A stretch of DNA of 64,000 bases. It comes from Verrucomicrobiota bacterium. GTDB taxonomy: Bacteria > Verrucomicrobiota > Kiritimatiellia > CAIQIC01 > JAGNIJ01. Positions within the stretch are counted from its first letter, which is position 1; every line of letters begins with the position of its first letter. The stretch is taken from contig JAKLGK010000001.1 of the NCBI GenBank assembly GCA_022710725.1, forward strand, positions 483,197 to 547,196. Reading direction: 5' to 3'. The notes under the pieces were generated by a model. That model was given only the letters and a program-made list of their open reading frames with translations. It did not search any database and was not told the DNA's origin. A program made the position numbers and the translations under genes. Positions 1-9,661 of the stretch are shown here, in pieces.

Positions 1-1
1 G

Positions 2-232
2 GAAGTCGGGCTGCCGGGCGCGACGAACTACGCCGTCTCCTTCACCGCCCTGCGCGGCCGGACCTACGCATTGGAACGCTCGCTGACGCTGGCCGGCGGC
101 TCCTGGAGCAACGCCGCCTCGCTCGCGGAGGAATCCATGCCCTGGGCGCCGCGGACGCTGGCGGATACGAATGTGCCCGCGGTCAGCGGCCCCGTATTCT
201 ACCGCGTGTCGGCCGGCGCCTGGCCGCCGTAA
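2..232 (+). CDS. C-terminal end of a secreted protein (5' truncated by window)
   Basis: Only the last 76 codons of this frame lie in the window, ending at TAA 230-232. The visible part reads as a small beta-rich module: a segment around TYALERSLTLAGGSW, then a Pro/Ala-rich stretch, then VFYRVSAGAWPP at the very end. The same pattern (aromatic 'LERS...W' core, terminal FYRV) closes several other exported proteins in this window, so I infer an exported protein with a C-terminal binding or sorting module. The function of the missing N-terminal part cannot be seen. The gene converges on the downstream minus-strand gene, with only 25 bases between the two stop codons. Confidence 0.7.
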   Translation, partial: EVGLPGATNYAVSFTALRGRTYALERSLTLAGGSWSNAASLAEESMPWAPRTLADTNVPAVSGPVFYRVSAGAWPP

Positions 233-258
233 AAAAGCCACCTCGTTACCGAGGCGGC
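231..258 (-). terminator. Rho-independent terminator of the U32 peptidase gene
   Basis: Read on the minus strand, a 9-bp stem (GCCGCCTCG / CGAGGTGGC, one G-U pair, GTAA loop; 237-258) is followed directly by six T residues (231-236). The stem begins inside the TAG stop of the minus-strand gene, and the T tract abuts the TAA of the converging plus-strand gene. In the plus direction there is no T tract, so it should act mainly on the minus-strand transcript. Confidence 0.85.
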
Positions 259-2693
259 TACACGAGCCCCCGCTCGAAATTCCCGCGATGGCTGCCGCGC
301 GGCGCGCGGCCGGCCCGGAGTTGCCGCCAAAGGTCGCGGACTTCTTCCGGTGAATAAGGCCGCCACGAGAAGTCCGCCCGGAAATGCCGCGCGCCCGCGG
401 CCTGCAGCTCCGGCAGCCGGTCGGCCAGGCAGAACGGCGAACGGTTGACCACGATCATCCGGCACTTCCGGTTCACGGCCAGCAACCGGTCGTCGTGGGA
501 GGACCGCAACTCGATCTGCCGGAATTCGCAGGCGGCCGGGCCGGGGCAGCGCCCTTCCCGCGCGACCTGGATGCAGTTCTCGGCGATGTAGAGCGGCGTG
601 TCCTGGAACACGATCACCCCGGCGCGCGCGCCGAAACGGGCCAGCAGCGACCGCATGTTCTCCAGCCCGTCCTCCGGCGAGAGCAGGAACCGGCCCGCGC
701 CCATCTCCAGCACCTGCCGGGCGGCGGCGGTGTTCATGACGTACACCGGCCAGTCCGCGGAAAGATCGGGCCCGCGCGCCCATGATCCCAGACCGGTCGC
801 TTCCCACTTCTCCCAGCCCGCCGCGCGGAGGGCTTCAATCCGCTCCCGTAATTCCGCCGACTCCCAGGCGCGGACGATCAGCGGCAGGCCGACGCGCAGG
901 CGCTCGCGGCCGATTTTCTCCACCAGCCCTTCAAACGCGGAAAGGGCCGGCACGACGACCTCTTCCACGCCCAGCCAGTCGCCGCCATCCAACGCGGCGA
1001 CGCTGGCCGGGTTGTCGATTTTGAGGCTCCACGTCGCCGCCTCGGCCGCGACGACGCGCGGCCCTCCGGCCCGCTCCGCCATCGCCAAGCGTACAGCTTC
1101 CACGCGCCGGGAGAGCGATTCCTGCCGCTTCGTGTCGAGCGCATCCATCAGTTCCCGGCGCAGCGCGTTGAGTCGGGAGACCGGGACGAAGAGGCCCGCC
1201 GGATTCCGCAATTCCATGGAGGCCAGCTCGAATCGGGTGTCACCGAGCTTCTCGAACGCCTGCCTCGCCGCAAGCTCCGTTTTCGCGGGGTCCTTGGCCG
1301 GTTCGAACTGGCCCGGCAGGCCGGCTTCCGCCACGATGCTGGCGCCGGCATCGGCGCGGGCATGCAACAAGTCGGGCTTCAGGTCCAGTTCCACGCGGAC
1401 CGGCCGCCGCGCGCGGAATACCCCGGGGCGCGGCATCTCGAAGCGGTATTTCCTTTTCACGGCCTGCGAGGAGGCGCAGTACACCGTCACGCCCGCGGGA
1501 ACCGGCGGACAGTCCGCGGGCAGGCCGACTTCGATCGCGCCGGCGGGCGATTCGAATGCGGAACGCCCTTTTACCCGCAGGTCGTCCACCGGGAACCCGA
1601 ACAGCCGGTCCTGGCCGGGCAGGTCTATCTGCAGGCCGTCATGCCGCTCGATCGGGCGCGTCGCGGCGATCCGCAGCCACGACTTCCCCCCCTTGTCGCG
1701 CCGCGAGCCTTCCACCGTGCCCGCCGGCGTCCCACGGTGGCCGACCGTTTCCGGGTCCACGACCTCGCCCCCGCGCCGGTCTTCGACATGCAGCTCGGTC
1801 CACGGCCGGCTGAAGATCGACTGGATATCCGCCTCGCATTCCGCGCGGCCCGCCGCATCGAGTCCGCCGTCCAGCAGGCGGCGGTAATACTTCACCGTCG
1901 CGGCGACGTAGAGCGGGCCTTTCATGCGGCCTTCGATTTTGCAGGACGCCACGCCGGCCTCGCGCAGGGCGTCGATCCGGCTCGGCAGCGCGAGATCCTT
2001 CATGTTGAACAGGAACGAGCCCTTGCCCTCGTCCGGCGAGGAGAACCGGTCCCTGCAGAGGTACGCGCACCGGCCGCGGTTTCCGCTGCGGCCCAGCAGG
2101 TGCGACGACATCAGGCACAAGCCGCTGTACGCGTAGCAGAGCGTGCCGTGAATGAAGACCTCGGCCTCGATCCCCGGTACAGCGGCGCAGTCGCGGATTT
2201 CGTCCAGCGTCAGTTCGCGGGCGAGCGTCGCGCGCGCGAAGCCCAGCTCGCGCAGCCGCTCCACGCCCGCGCGGTTATGGACGGCCATCTGCGTGCTGGC
2301 ATGGAGCCGGAATTCGGGAAAATGTCTTTGGGCCACCCGGTAAATGCCGAGGTCCTGCACGATCAGCGCGTCCACGCCGATCTCCGAGAGCGCGCCCAGC
2401 GACTCGATGATCCCGTCCAGCTCCCGCTCCAGGATCAGCGTGTTCAGCGCGGCGAACACGCGGCGGCGCGGCGACAGGGCGTGCGCGTAGGCGGTGATGG
2501 CGTCGATGTCGTCCAGCGGGAAATTGACCGCCTCCGCGCGCGCGGAAAACCGCGGCAGGCCCAGGTAGATCGCGTCCGCGCCGTACGCCAGCGCGGCATA
2601 ACCCGCCTCCGGCCCGCCCGCCGGCGCCATGAGTTCTATTCCGTGTCGGCGTCGCGGAGCTCCGCCCCCCGAATCCTTGCGCGCTGCATTCAT
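258..2693 (-). CDS. U32 family peptidase / RNA hydroxylase-like protein with DUF3656-like C-terminus
   Basis: The 811-residue protein begins with the U32 TIM-barrel signature (ELMAPAGGPEAGYAAL, then YGADAIYLG). It carries the family motif around EVFIHGTLCYAYSGLCLMSS followed by GNRGRC and YLCRDR, whose cysteines suggest metal-cluster binding. Family knowledge: long U32 proteins with an extra domain resemble RlhA (YdcP), which hydroxylates C2501 of 23S rRNA, and relatives act on tRNA or in ubiquinone synthesis; the old collagenase label is unreliable. The C-terminal half (about residue 400 on) fits DUF3656 plus a second barrel-like segment ending in cysteines (CIQVAREGRCPG). The ATG at 2693 lies 11 bases beyond the purB stop and has no clear Shine-Dalgarno, suggesting translation coupled to purB. 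The exact substrate is unknown. Confidence 0.85.
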   Translation of the reverse strand: MNAARKDSGGGAPRRRHGIELMAPAGGPEAGYAALAYGADAIYLGLPRFSARAEAVNFPLDDIDAITAYAHALSPRRRVFAALNTLILERELDGIIESLGALSEIGVDALIVQDLGIYRVAQRHFPEFRLHASTQMAVHNRAGVERLRELGFARATLARELTLDEIRDCAAVPGIEAEVFIHGTLCYAYSGLCLMSSHLLGRSGNRGRCAYLCRDRFSSPDEGKGSFLFNMKDLALPSRIDALREAGVASCKIEGRMKGPLYVAATVKYYRRLLDGGLDAAGRAECEADIQSIFSRPWTELHVEDRRGGEVVDPETVGHRGTPAGTVEGSRRDKGGKSWLRIAATRPIERHDGLQIDLPGQDRLFGFPVDDLRVKGRSAFESPAGAIEVGLPADCPPVPAGVTVYCASSQAVKRKYRFEMPRPGVFRARRPVRVELDLKPDLLHARADAGASIVAEAGLPGQFEPAKDPAKTELAARQAFEKLGDTRFELASMELRNPAGLFVPVSRLNALRRELMDALDTKRQESLSRRVEAVRLAMAERAGGPRVVAAEAATWSLKIDNPASVAALDGGDWLGVEEVVVPALSAFEGLVEKIGRERLRVGLPLIVRAWESAELRERIEALRAAGWEKWEATGLGSWARGPDLSADWPVYVMNTAAARQVLEMGAGRFLLSPEDGLENMRSLLARFGARAGVIVFQDTPLYIAENCIQVAREGRCPGPAACEFRQIELRSSHDDRLLAVNRKCRMIVVNRSPFCLADRLPELQAAGARHFRADFSWRPYSPEEVRDLWRQLRAGRAPRGSHRGNFERGLV

Positions 2694-2704
2694 GAAGGGG
2701 CGAG

Positions 2705-4000
2705 TTACGCCAGCCCGACCAGCCGGAACGCCCGGTCCACGCGGCGGAAGTGCGGGGCGAGGTCGAAGACGGCCGCGGCTTCTTTCGCGGGCAGGACGGC
2801 CAGGACATCGGGATCGCCGAGGACCAGTTCCTTCAGCGGCCGCCCGGTGCGCCAGCTTTCCATGGCGTGGAACTGGACCAGCCCGTAGGCGTCCTCGCGG
2901 GAGAGCCCTTTCTCCGCCAGGGCGAGGAGCAACTGCTGGGAATGGATCAGCCCGCCGGTCAGCGCCAGGTTGCGCGCCATCTGTTTCGGGTAGACCTGCA
3001 GGCCGCGCACGAGCCCCTCGATCTTCGCGAGCATGTAGTCCAGCGCGATCGTCGCGTCGGGCAGGAGCACGCGCTCCGCGCCGGAGTGCGAGATGTCGCG
3101 CTCGTGCCAGAGCGCGACGTTCTCCATCGCGGCCACCGCGTAGCCGCGCAGGAGCCGGGCGAGGCCGCAAAGCCGTTCGGCGACGATCGGGTTGCGCTTG
3201 TGCGGCATGGCGGACGAGCCCTTCTGCCCGCGGCCGAAGAACTCCTCGACCTCGCGAACCTCGGTCCGCTGGAGGTGCCGGAACTCCTGCGCCCAGCGCT
3301 CGACCGACGTCCCGACCAGCGCCAGCGCGGCGACGTACTCCGCGTGCCGGTCGCGCTGGAGCACCTGGGTCGAGAGCGCGGCCGCCTTCAGGCCCAGCTT
3401 TCGGCAAACGTATTTCTCCACGAACGGGTCGAGATGCGCGTGCGTGCCGACCGCGCCGGAGATCTTGCCGACCCGGACGATTTCCCGGGCCGATTCCAGG
3501 CGGCGGAGGGCGCGGCCGAATTCGTCGTACATCAGGGCCATCTTGAGGCCGAACGTGATCGGCTCGGCGTGGATCCCGTGCGTGCGGCCGATCATCGGCG
3601 TATACTTATAGCGTCGCGCCTTCGCGGCGACGGCGCGGCGCACCGCCTTGACGCCGGCGATCAGCCGGTCCGCCGCCCGGACCAGCTGGACGGACAGCGC
3701 GGTGTCGAGCACGTCGGAGCTGGTCAGGCCCTTGTGGATGAAGCGCGAGGACGGGCCGACGTGCTCCGCGACGTTCGTGAGGAAGGCGATGACGTCGTGG
3801 TTGACCTTCCGCTCGATCTCGTCGATGCGGCGCGGGCTGAACTTCGCGCGGGCGCGGATGCGCTTGAGATCGGCGGCGGGCACCTCGCCGAGCTCGTGCA
3901 TCGCCTCGCAGGCCAGCAACTCGATCTCGAGCCAGGTGTTGAACCGGTTCTCGTCCGTCCAGATCGCGCCCATCTCGGGCCGGGTGTAACGGGGGATCAT
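2705..4000 (-). CDS. purB: Adenylosuccinate lyase
   Basis: A 431-residue member of the fumarase/aspartase superfamily, the usual length for PurB. It cleaves SAICAR to AICAR plus fumarate and adenylosuccinate to AMP plus fumarate in purine synthesis, in the cytoplasm. Visible marks are the start MIPRYTRPEMGAIW, the early segment KVNHDVIAFL, TSSDVLDTA, GRTHGIHAEP (catalytic His region) and the superfamily signature GSSAMPHKRNP. An AAGGA Shine-Dalgarno sits 8 bases before the ATG. The ATG overlaps the stop of the upstream ORF6N-domain gene by ATGA (3997-4000), and the U32 gene follows after 11 bases, so these three probably form one transcript. Confidence 0.97.
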   Translation of the reverse strand: MIPRYTRPEMGAIWTDENRFNTWLEIELLACEAMHELGEVPAADLKRIRARAKFSPRRIDEIERKVNHDVIAFLTNVAEHVGPSSRFIHKGLTSSDVLDTALSVQLVRAADRLIAGVKAVRRAVAAKARRYKYTPMIGRTHGIHAEPITFGLKMALMYDEFGRALRRLESAREIVRVGKISGAVGTHAHLDPFVEKYVCRKLGLKAAALSTQVLQRDRHAEYVAALALVGTSVERWAQEFRHLQRTEVREVEEFFGRGQKGSSAMPHKRNPIVAERLCGLARLLRGYAVAAMENVALWHERDISHSGAERVLLPDATIALDYMLAKIEGLVRGLQVYPKQMARNLALTGGLIHSQQLLLALAEKGLSREDAYGLVQFHAMESWRTGRPLKELVLGDPDVLAVLPAKEAAAVFDLAPHFRRVDRAFRLVGLA

Positions 4001-4683
4001 CGCGGGCGTCCTTTCTTCGCGGAATACCGAATGCGCGGCTCCTTGACCTGGAAGCCGATCTGTTTTCTCGGCGGCTCCGGCGGCGGCAGGAGCAGCGGGC
4101 GGATTTTCTGATAAAGAGTTCTTAACGCCGCATCGTGGGAGAGCAACGTTCGTTCAATTTCGGCCAACCGCGCTTCCATCTCCGCCTGCCCCAGCAGTTG
4201 CTCACGCATGCGGACAAACGCCCGCACGACGAACACGGTCATCTGCACCGCCTGTGGACTGTTCAGAACCGTTGCCGCCATGATCGCGCCGTGTTCGGTG
4301 AAGGCGTAAGATCGGTAGGTTTGCCCCCGGTGTTTTTGAGACTTGCTGTCCGTTTGCGGCCCAGCCGAACCATCTGCTTGATTATCAGTATGTTGCGATG
4401 AACCGGTCGCAATTTGCGACCAGTTCGACACATCTTTCCTATTATCAGCAGGATAAAGAGAACTGGTCGCATTTTTCGACCTGATGGCCTTTAGCTCCTC
4501 TGCAGAAAGCTGAAACATGAAATCGGGCGGGAATTTCTCGGTATTCCGCCGCACCTGCTCGTTGAGCCGCTTGGTCGGCACGCCGTACAGGCGGGCCAGT
4601 TCGGCATCGAGGATAACTTTCATCCCCCGCACCGTCAGGATCGCGGCTTCGGCTCCACGCATTTTTTCAGGTTTCACGGTCAT
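3997..4683 (-). CDS. ORF6N (KilA-N-associated) DNA-binding domain protein
   Basis: The protein (228 residues from the start chosen) has the ORF6N core ILTVRGMKVILDAELARLYG, then KRLNEQVRRN and FPPDFMFQLS, then YAFTEHGAIM, followed by a C-terminal helical segment (MEARLAEIERTLLSHDAALR). ORF6N proteins are common in bacterial and phage genomes and are thought to bind DNA; their role is mostly unknown. The domain is split by a roughly 45-residue Ser/Gln/Asn-rich insert made of 20-residue repeats. I chose the ATG at 4683 because the homology starts soon after it; in-frame ATGs at 4707 and 4737 are alternatives. It overlaps purB by 4 bases, an odd partner for a housekeeping gene. Confidence 0.8.
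   Translation of the reverse strand: MTVKPEKMRGAEAAILTVRGMKVILDAELARLYGVPTKRLNEQVRRNTEKFPPDFMFQLSAEELKAIRSKNATSSLYPADNRKDVSNWSQIATGSSQHTDNQADGSAGPQTDSKSQKHRGQTYRSYAFTEHGAIMAATVLNSPQAVQMTVFVVRAFVRMREQLLGQAEMEARLAEIERTLLSHDAALRTLYQKIRPLLLPPPEPPRKQIGFQVKEPRIRYSAKKGRPR
4381..4480. repeat. 60-bp imperfect tandem repeat inside the ORF6N gene
   Basis: Two stretches at exactly 60-bp spacing (4381-4420 and 4441-4480) share ATTATCAG, AAC(C/T)GGTCGC and TTTGCGAC/TTTTCGAC blocks. On the coding strand this gives 20-residue units (SKNATSSLYPADNRKD; SQIATGSSQHTDNQAD; and a third, weaker unit before the YAFTEHG motif). The region is visibly lower in GC than the flanking gene. Confidence 0.75.
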
Positions 4684-4738
4684 TCGGATCGGCCCCGGCC
4701 CTCTCATACCGTTTTCGGGCCGGGGGAACAACGGCATT

Positions 4739-7126
4739 CTACAGCCGCACGCGGTAGATCGCCGCGCGGTTGGTGGGCCAGGCGTCCGTGAGGCTCGCGG
4801 CCGTGTTGCTGCCGACGACGGTGTTTGTGACGAAGGCCCAGGACGGCTGGATCGGCGACGCGGTCCGCTCGAGCGTGGCCGTGCTCCCGACGGTCAGGTT
4901 GGTCAGGACGGCGCGGAAGCCCGTGGACCAGTCCGCGCGCCGGACCGTCGGCGCGAGGGAATCGAAGAGAGCGAACGCCCGCCGGGACACGCCCGCCACC
5001 TCCCTGAACGAGCCGCCGACCGCCAGCGACTGGTCGTTGGGCGCGGGCGCGACGGCCGCCGTCGTCTCGTCAATCCCGGGATTCCAACTCCGCAGCGTCC
5101 CGTCCAGCGCATAGGCGGCAAGGTGGCGTCGGGCCTGCCCGCTGATGTTGGTGAAGGATCCGACGGCGTAAAGCGTTTGCCGGTCGGCGGAAAGGGCCAG
5201 GTCATAAACCCGCTCGTTGGCGTTGGGGGCCCATGCCGTCACCGCGCCGTTGGTCGCGTCCACGGAGGCGAGGTGGTTCCGGGGCGTGCCGGCGATGTTG
5301 TCGAAATCGCCACTGATGAAGAGCGTCCGGCCATCGGGCGAGAGGACCATGTCGTCGAGCATGAAGCTGGGCTGCGGATTCCACGCCGTGGCAACGCCGT
5401 TGGTATCCACCGACCCGAGCCACCAGCGCGGCTGCCCGCCGAGTTCCCAGAACGCGCCCGAGACGTACAGCGTCCGGCCGTCCGGCGAGAAGGCGAGATC
5501 CTCGACATGGAAGTTAGCCCCTGCGCTCCAGCCGCGCGCGTGGCCGTTGGCGTCGAGGACGGCCAGATAGTTGCAGCTGCTGCCGCCGATGCTGGTGAAC
5601 GCGCCGCCCACGTACAGGAACCGGCCGTCGGGCGAGGCCTCGATGGCCATGACGGCGTTGTTCGGATTCGGGTTCCACGAAGTCACCTGCCCCTGCTCGT
5701 CCAGCGCCGCCACGCGGAAGCGGGCCTGGCCCCCGACGTTGGTGAACAGGCCGGCGACGTAGACCGTGTGCCCGTCGCGCGACAGGAAGACATGGTCTAC
5801 CATGTAGTCGGTCCCGGGGTTCCAAGCAGTCACTCGCCCGCTGGCGTCGTCCACGGCGGCCAGGTATTGGCGGGGCACTCCGCCGACGCTGGTGAAGCTG
5901 CCTCCGATGAACAAGTTCCCGCCGGTGGAGAACTTGGCGGCCAACGGACTGCCGTTGCAATGAATGAACCAGGACGTCGCCACGCCGCTGACCGCATTGA
6001 TGGCGGCCATGCGGACTCTCGATTGGCCTCCGATCCGCGAGAACCCGCCGCCCACGTAGAGGGTTTGACTGTCGGGCGAGCGTTCGAGACTGGTCACCCC
6101 GGCGTCCGCGCCCGCATCCCAGGCCAGGGCATTGCCGTTGACGTCATCCACCTTGGCGAGTCCGATCCGCGCGGCCCCGCCCAGGGAGCTAAACGTGCCG
6201 GCGACGTACACGGCGGATTCCGACGGGGCCGGCAGGATTTCGGAAACGGTGATACCGGCCATGCTCGAGTTCGGATTCCACGCCGTGGCGGCGCCCGCGA
6301 GCGTCACGGCGGCCAGGTTGCGCCGGGCCTGCCCGCCCATGTTGGTGAAAACGCCACCCAGGTAGACCGTATTCCCATCGGGGGCGATGGAAAGCGTGTT
6401 GATATACGAGATGTATCGCGGCGGGTCCCAAGCGGTCACTCCGGCGGTCTCGGTGGACAGCGCGGCCAGGTCGGGGCGGTAAATGCCGTTGATGTGAGTA
6501 AAATTGCCGCCGACGTACAGCGTCTTGTCGTCCGGAGAAAGCGCCAGGGCGCCCACGTATTGCGGCAGGTTGGTCGAGAAAAATAAGGGGCTCCAGGCCT
6601 CGACCGCGCCGGTCAGGGCGGTGAGCGACGCAAGGTTGGTGCGGATCTGACCGTTGATGAGGGTGAAGCGGCCGCCGACGTAGAGGCGGGTGCCGTCCTG
6701 GCTCAACACAATGCATTCCGCATCGGCGTCGGCGTCGGCCGCCCAGTCCGGATCCGGCGAGCCGTCGGGCCGGATGCGGGCCAGACGCTGCCGGGTGAGT
6801 CCGCCGACGTGGGTGAACGCGCCGCCAATGAACCAGCCGCCGCGTCCGTCTGAAATGGCGCAATTCACCTGGTCATTGATGTCCAACGCGGGGGCCCGGA
6901 CGGCGCCCGTCGCCGTGCTGGAAACGAAACCGTATCCTGTCCACGGGCCGAGGTACTTGAAATCACCGCCGAGGTAAATCGTGTCGCGCGTCCGGGCCAT
7001 GGCCATGACGCGGTGGTCCGTTATCCAAGCGGACGCGCGCGGGACGGATTGCGGCTCATCGGCGAAAGCGGCCGTGCAGAGCATTCCAAGAACCGCGATC
7101 CACCGCCTGGTCCCTTGCCGGGCCAT
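4739..7126 (-). CDS. Secreted beta-propeller-like protein of repeated 'LYVGGxFTxxGG' units
   Basis: The 795-residue protein starts with a signal peptide (RRWIAVLGMLCTAAFADEP, cleavage likely after AFA). It then consists almost wholly of about sixteen 40-45-residue repeats of the form LYVGGxFTxxGGxxRxxLAxxD, TGxVTAWNP, LxLSPDGxT, resembling delta-60/DUF5122 propeller blades. The C-terminus (LERTASPIQ, then a terminal IYRVRL) matches the end module of other secreted proteins here. Extracellular binding or display is likely; no catalytic motif is visible. The ATG at 7126 is chosen because GGAGG lies 7 bases upstream; the GTG six bases earlier abuts that site. A TATATT -10-like element sits at 7147-7152. 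The ORF6N frame begins after its stop. Confidence 0.8.
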   Translation of the reverse strand: MARQGTRRWIAVLGMLCTAAFADEPQSVPRASAWITDHRVMAMARTRDTIYLGGDFKYLGPWTGYGFVSSTATGAVRAPALDINDQVNCAISDGRGGWFIGGAFTHVGGLTRQRLARIRPDGSPDPDWAADADADAECIVLSQDGTRLYVGGRFTLINGQIRTNLASLTALTGAVEAWSPLFFSTNLPQYVGALALSPDDKTLYVGGNFTHINGIYRPDLAALSTETAGVTAWDPPRYISYINTLSIAPDGNTVYLGGVFTNMGGQARRNLAAVTLAGAATAWNPNSSMAGITVSEILPAPSESAVYVAGTFSSLGGAARIGLAKVDDVNGNALAWDAGADAGVTSLERSPDSQTLYVGGGFSRIGGQSRVRMAAINAVSGVATSWFIHCNGSPLAAKFSTGGNLFIGGSFTSVGGVPRQYLAAVDDASGRVTAWNPGTDYMVDHVFLSRDGHTVYVAGLFTNVGGQARFRVAALDEQGQVTSWNPNPNNAVMAIEASPDGRFLYVGGAFTSIGGSSCNYLAVLDANGHARGWSAGANFHVEDLAFSPDGRTLYVSGAFWELGGQPRWWLGSVDTNGVATAWNPQPSFMLDDMVLSPDGRTLFISGDFDNIAGTPRNHLASVDATNGAVTAWAPNANERVYDLALSADRQTLYAVGSFTNISGQARRHLAAYALDGTLRSWNPGIDETTAAVAPAPNDQSLAVGGSFREVAGVSRRAFALFDSLAPTVRRADWSTGFRAVLTNLTVGSTATLERTASPIQPSWAFVTNTVVGSNTAASLTDAWPTNRAAIYRVRL

Positions 7127-7192
7127 CCTCACCCTCCGCGGACAAGAATATACGATTCCCGTCCGGGAGAAAAGCAGAGGGACTAGCCGCGC

Positions 7193-9559
7193 TCAATACG
7201 GCCACTTCCAGTCGCGGATCTCGGGCAAATCTTCGCCGCGCCGGCGGATGTATTGCTTGTGCTCGATGAGCTTGTCGTGGAGCCACTGCTTCACGTGCGC
7301 GGCGGTGTTGCGCAGGCGCGGCACGCGGTCGATGACGTCGTCCACGAGGTTGAACCGGTCGAGCTCGTTCATCACGACCATGTCGAACGGCGTGGTGGTC
7401 GTGCCCTCCTCCTTGTAGCCGCGGACGTGGAAGTTCTCGTGGTTGGTCCGGCGGTAGGTGAGCCGGTGGATCAGCCACGGGTAGCCGTGGAAGGCGAAGA
7501 TCACGGGCTTGTCGGCGGTGAAGAGGCTGTCGAAGTCCTTGTCCGAGAGCCCGTGCGGGTGCTCCGTGTCCGGCTGCAGGGTCATCAGGTCGACGATATT
7601 GACCACGCGGACCTTCAGGTCCGGGAAGTTCTTCCGCAGGATGTCCACAGCCGCGAGCGTCTCGAGGGTCGGGATGTCTCCGGCGCAGGCCATGACCACG
7701 TCCGGTTCGACGCTCTCGTCGTTGCTGGCCCAGTTCCAGATGCCGATGCCCTTGGTGCAGTGCTTGATCGCCGCGTCTATGTCGAGGTACTGCAGCGCAG
7801 GCTGCTTGCCGGCGACGATGACGTTGACGTAGTGCCGGCTGCGCAGGCAGTGGTCGGTGACGGAGAGCAGCGTGTTCGCGTCGGGCGGGAGGTAGACGCG
7901 GATGATCTCGGCCTTCTTGTTGACCACGTGGTCGATGAACCCCGGGTCCTGGTGGCTGAACCCGTTATGGTCCTGCCGCCAGACGTGCGAGGTGAGCAGG
8001 TAATTGAGCGAGGCGATCGGCCTTCGCCACGGGATGTCCCGCGTGGTCTTGAGCCACTTGGCGTGCTGGTTGAACATGGAATCCACGATGTGGATGAACG
8101 CCTCGTAACAGGAGAAGAAGCCGTGGCGGCCGGTCAGCAGGTAGCCCTCGAGCCAGCCCTGGCACGTGTGCTCGCTCAAGATTTCCATGACGCGGCCGCC
8201 CGGCGCGAGGTGCTCGTCGGTCGCCAGCACGTCGGCCATCCAGGCCTTGTCCGTTGCCTCGAACACCGCGCCGAGCCGGTTAGACGCCGTCTCGTCGGGC
8301 CCGAACACCCGGAAATTACAGGGGTTGCCCTTCATCACGTCGCGCAGGAACTGGCCCATGACGCGGGTGGCCTCGGCCTCGGCCGTGCCGGGCTTTTTCA
8401 CGGCGACGGCGTAATCGCGGAAGTCGGGCATGCGCAGGTCGCGCAGGAGCAGGCCGCCGTTGGCGTGCGGGTTGGCGCTCATGCGGCGCGCGCCTTTCGG
8501 GGGGAGTTCGGCCAGTTCGGGGACCAGCCGGCCGGCCTTGTCGAACAGCTCGCGCGGCCGGTAGCTCTTCAGCCATTTCTCGAGCCGCTTGACGTGGCCG
8601 GGCTTCTTCGACATCTCGGAGAGCGGGACCTGGTGCGAGCGCCAGGAATCCTCGGCGGGCTTGCCGTCCACGGACTTCGGTCCGGTCCAGCCCTTGGGGG
8701 TGCGGAAGACGATCATCGGCCAGCGCGGCCGGACCATCTTTCCGCCGCGCCGCGCTTTCTGCTGAATGGCGCGAATCTCGTCGAGCGCGCGGTCCAGCGT
8801 CGCGGCCATGAGCTGGTGCATGGCCGCCGGGTCGGACCCCTCCACGAAGTAGGGCTTGTAGCCGTAGCCCTCGAACAGCTTCGCAAGCTCGTCGCCGCCG
8901 ATCCGCGCGAGGACGGTCGGGTTGGCGATCTTGTAGCCGTTGAGGTGGAGGATCGGCAGCACGGCCCCGTCGCGGGCCGGGTTGAGGAACTTGTTCGCAT
9001 GCCAGCTCGCAGCCAGCGGGCCGGTCTCCGCCTCGCCGTCGCCGACGATGCAGGCGACGACGAGGTCCGGGTTGTCGAACGCCGCGCCGTACGCGTGCGA
9101 GACCGCGTACCCGAGCTCGCCGCCCTCGTGGATGGAGCCGGGCGTCTCGGGCGCGACGTGGCTCGGGATGCCGCCGGGGAACGAGAACTGCTTGAAGAGC
9201 TTCTTCAGGCCCTCCGCGTCCGGCGTGATGTTCGGGAACACCTCGCTGTACGTCCCCTCCAGCCAGGCCTGGGCGACGGTCGCGGGCCCGCCGTGGCCGG
9301 GGCCGATGATGTAGATCATGTCCAGGTCGCGCGCCCGGATGGCGCGGTTGAAGTGCGCGTAGAGGAAGTTCAGGCCGGGCGTCGTGCCCCAGTGCCCGAG
9401 CAGGCGCGGCTTGATGTCCTTCAGCGTCAGCGGCTTTTCCAGCAGGGGGTTGTCCAGCAGGTAGATCTGGCCCACGGACAGGTAGTTCGCGGCCCGCCAG
9501 TAGGCGTCCATCTTTCGCAGCTCGTCGCGGGACAGGGGTCCCTTGGCCTTCGCGGTCAT
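7193..9559 (-). CDS. xfp: Phosphoketolase (xylulose-5-phosphate/fructose-6-phosphate)
   Basis: A 788-residue thiamine-diphosphate enzyme of full family length. It splits xylulose 5-phosphate (and usually fructose 6-phosphate) with phosphate to acetyl phosphate plus glyceraldehyde 3-phosphate (or erythrose 4-phosphate). Visible motifs include the N-terminal [13 protein letters not shown] and [10 protein letters not shown], the ThDP/Mg site [37 protein letters not shown], the middle domain [11 protein letters not shown] with [13 protein letters not shown], and the C-terminal [19 protein letters not shown] Shine-Dalgarno precedes the ATG, and a promoter-like element lies at 9595-9622. It appears to be transcribed alone. 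No acetate kinase or phosphotransacetylase gene lies nearby. Confidence 0.97.
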   Translation of the reverse strand: MTAKAKGPLSRDELRKMDAYWRAANYLSVGQIYLLDNPLLEKPLTLKDIKPRLLGHWGTTPGLNFLYAHFNRAIRARDLDMIYIIGPGHGGPATVAQAWLEGTYSEVFPNITPDAEGLKKLFKQFSFPGGIPSHVAPETPGSIHEGGELGYAVSHAYGAAFDNPDLVVACIVGDGEAETGPLAASWHANKFLNPARDGAVLPILHLNGYKIANPTVLARIGGDELAKLFEGYGYKPYFVEGSDPAAMHQLMAATLDRALDEIRAIQQKARRGGKMVRPRWPMIVFRTPKGWTGPKSVDGKPAEDSWRSHQVPLSEMSKKPGHVKRLEKWLKSYRPRELFDKAGRLVPELAELPPKGARRMSANPHANGGLLLRDLRMPDFRDYAVAVKKPGTAEAEATRVMGQFLRDVMKGNPCNFRVFGPDETASNRLGAVFEATDKAWMADVLATDEHLAPGGRVMEILSEHTCQGWLEGYLLTGRHGFFSCYEAFIHIVDSMFNQHAKWLKTTRDIPWRRPIASLNYLLTSHVWRQDHNGFSHQDPGFIDHVVNKKAEIIRVYLPPDANTLLSVTDHCLRSRHYVNVIVAGKQPALQYLDIDAAIKHCTKGIGIWNWASNDESVEPDVVMACAGDIPTLETLAAVDILRKNFPDLKVRVVNIVDLMTLQPDTEHPHGLSDKDFDSLFTADKPVIFAFHGYPWLIHRLTYRRTNHENFHVRGYKEEGTTTTPFDMVVMNELDRFNLVDDVIDRVPRLRNTAAHVKQWLHDKLIEHKQYIRRRGEDLPEIRDWKWPY

Positions 9560-9594
9560 GTTGGTTCTCCGGGTGAAACGCGGAACTTGTTGAA

Positions 9595-9622
9595 ATTATC
9601 GCCCGGTTCGCCCAAACTTCAA
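9595..9622 (-). promoter_or_regulatory. Candidate sigma-70 promoter of xfp
   Basis: On the minus strand TTGAAG (9617-9622) and GATAAT (9595-9600) are separated by 16 bases, 36 bases before the xfp ATG. The match to the consensus is fair; transcription has not been shown. Confidence 0.5.
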
Positions 9623-9661
9623 CCCGTAATCCGTGAAGACGGCCAACCAGGAGGGAAAGCC

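Noticed and set aside
2696..2717. 22-base similarity (20 of 22) to 27989-28010 on the opposite strand
   Set aside because: The match falls in the coding end of purB on one side, and with this GC bias one such match in 64 kb is expected by chance.
7253..9660. Long plus-strand frame opposite phosphoketolase
   Set aside because: Low-complexity translation and no start signal; only its last part (9662-10243) is a real gene with signal peptide and ribosome-binding site.
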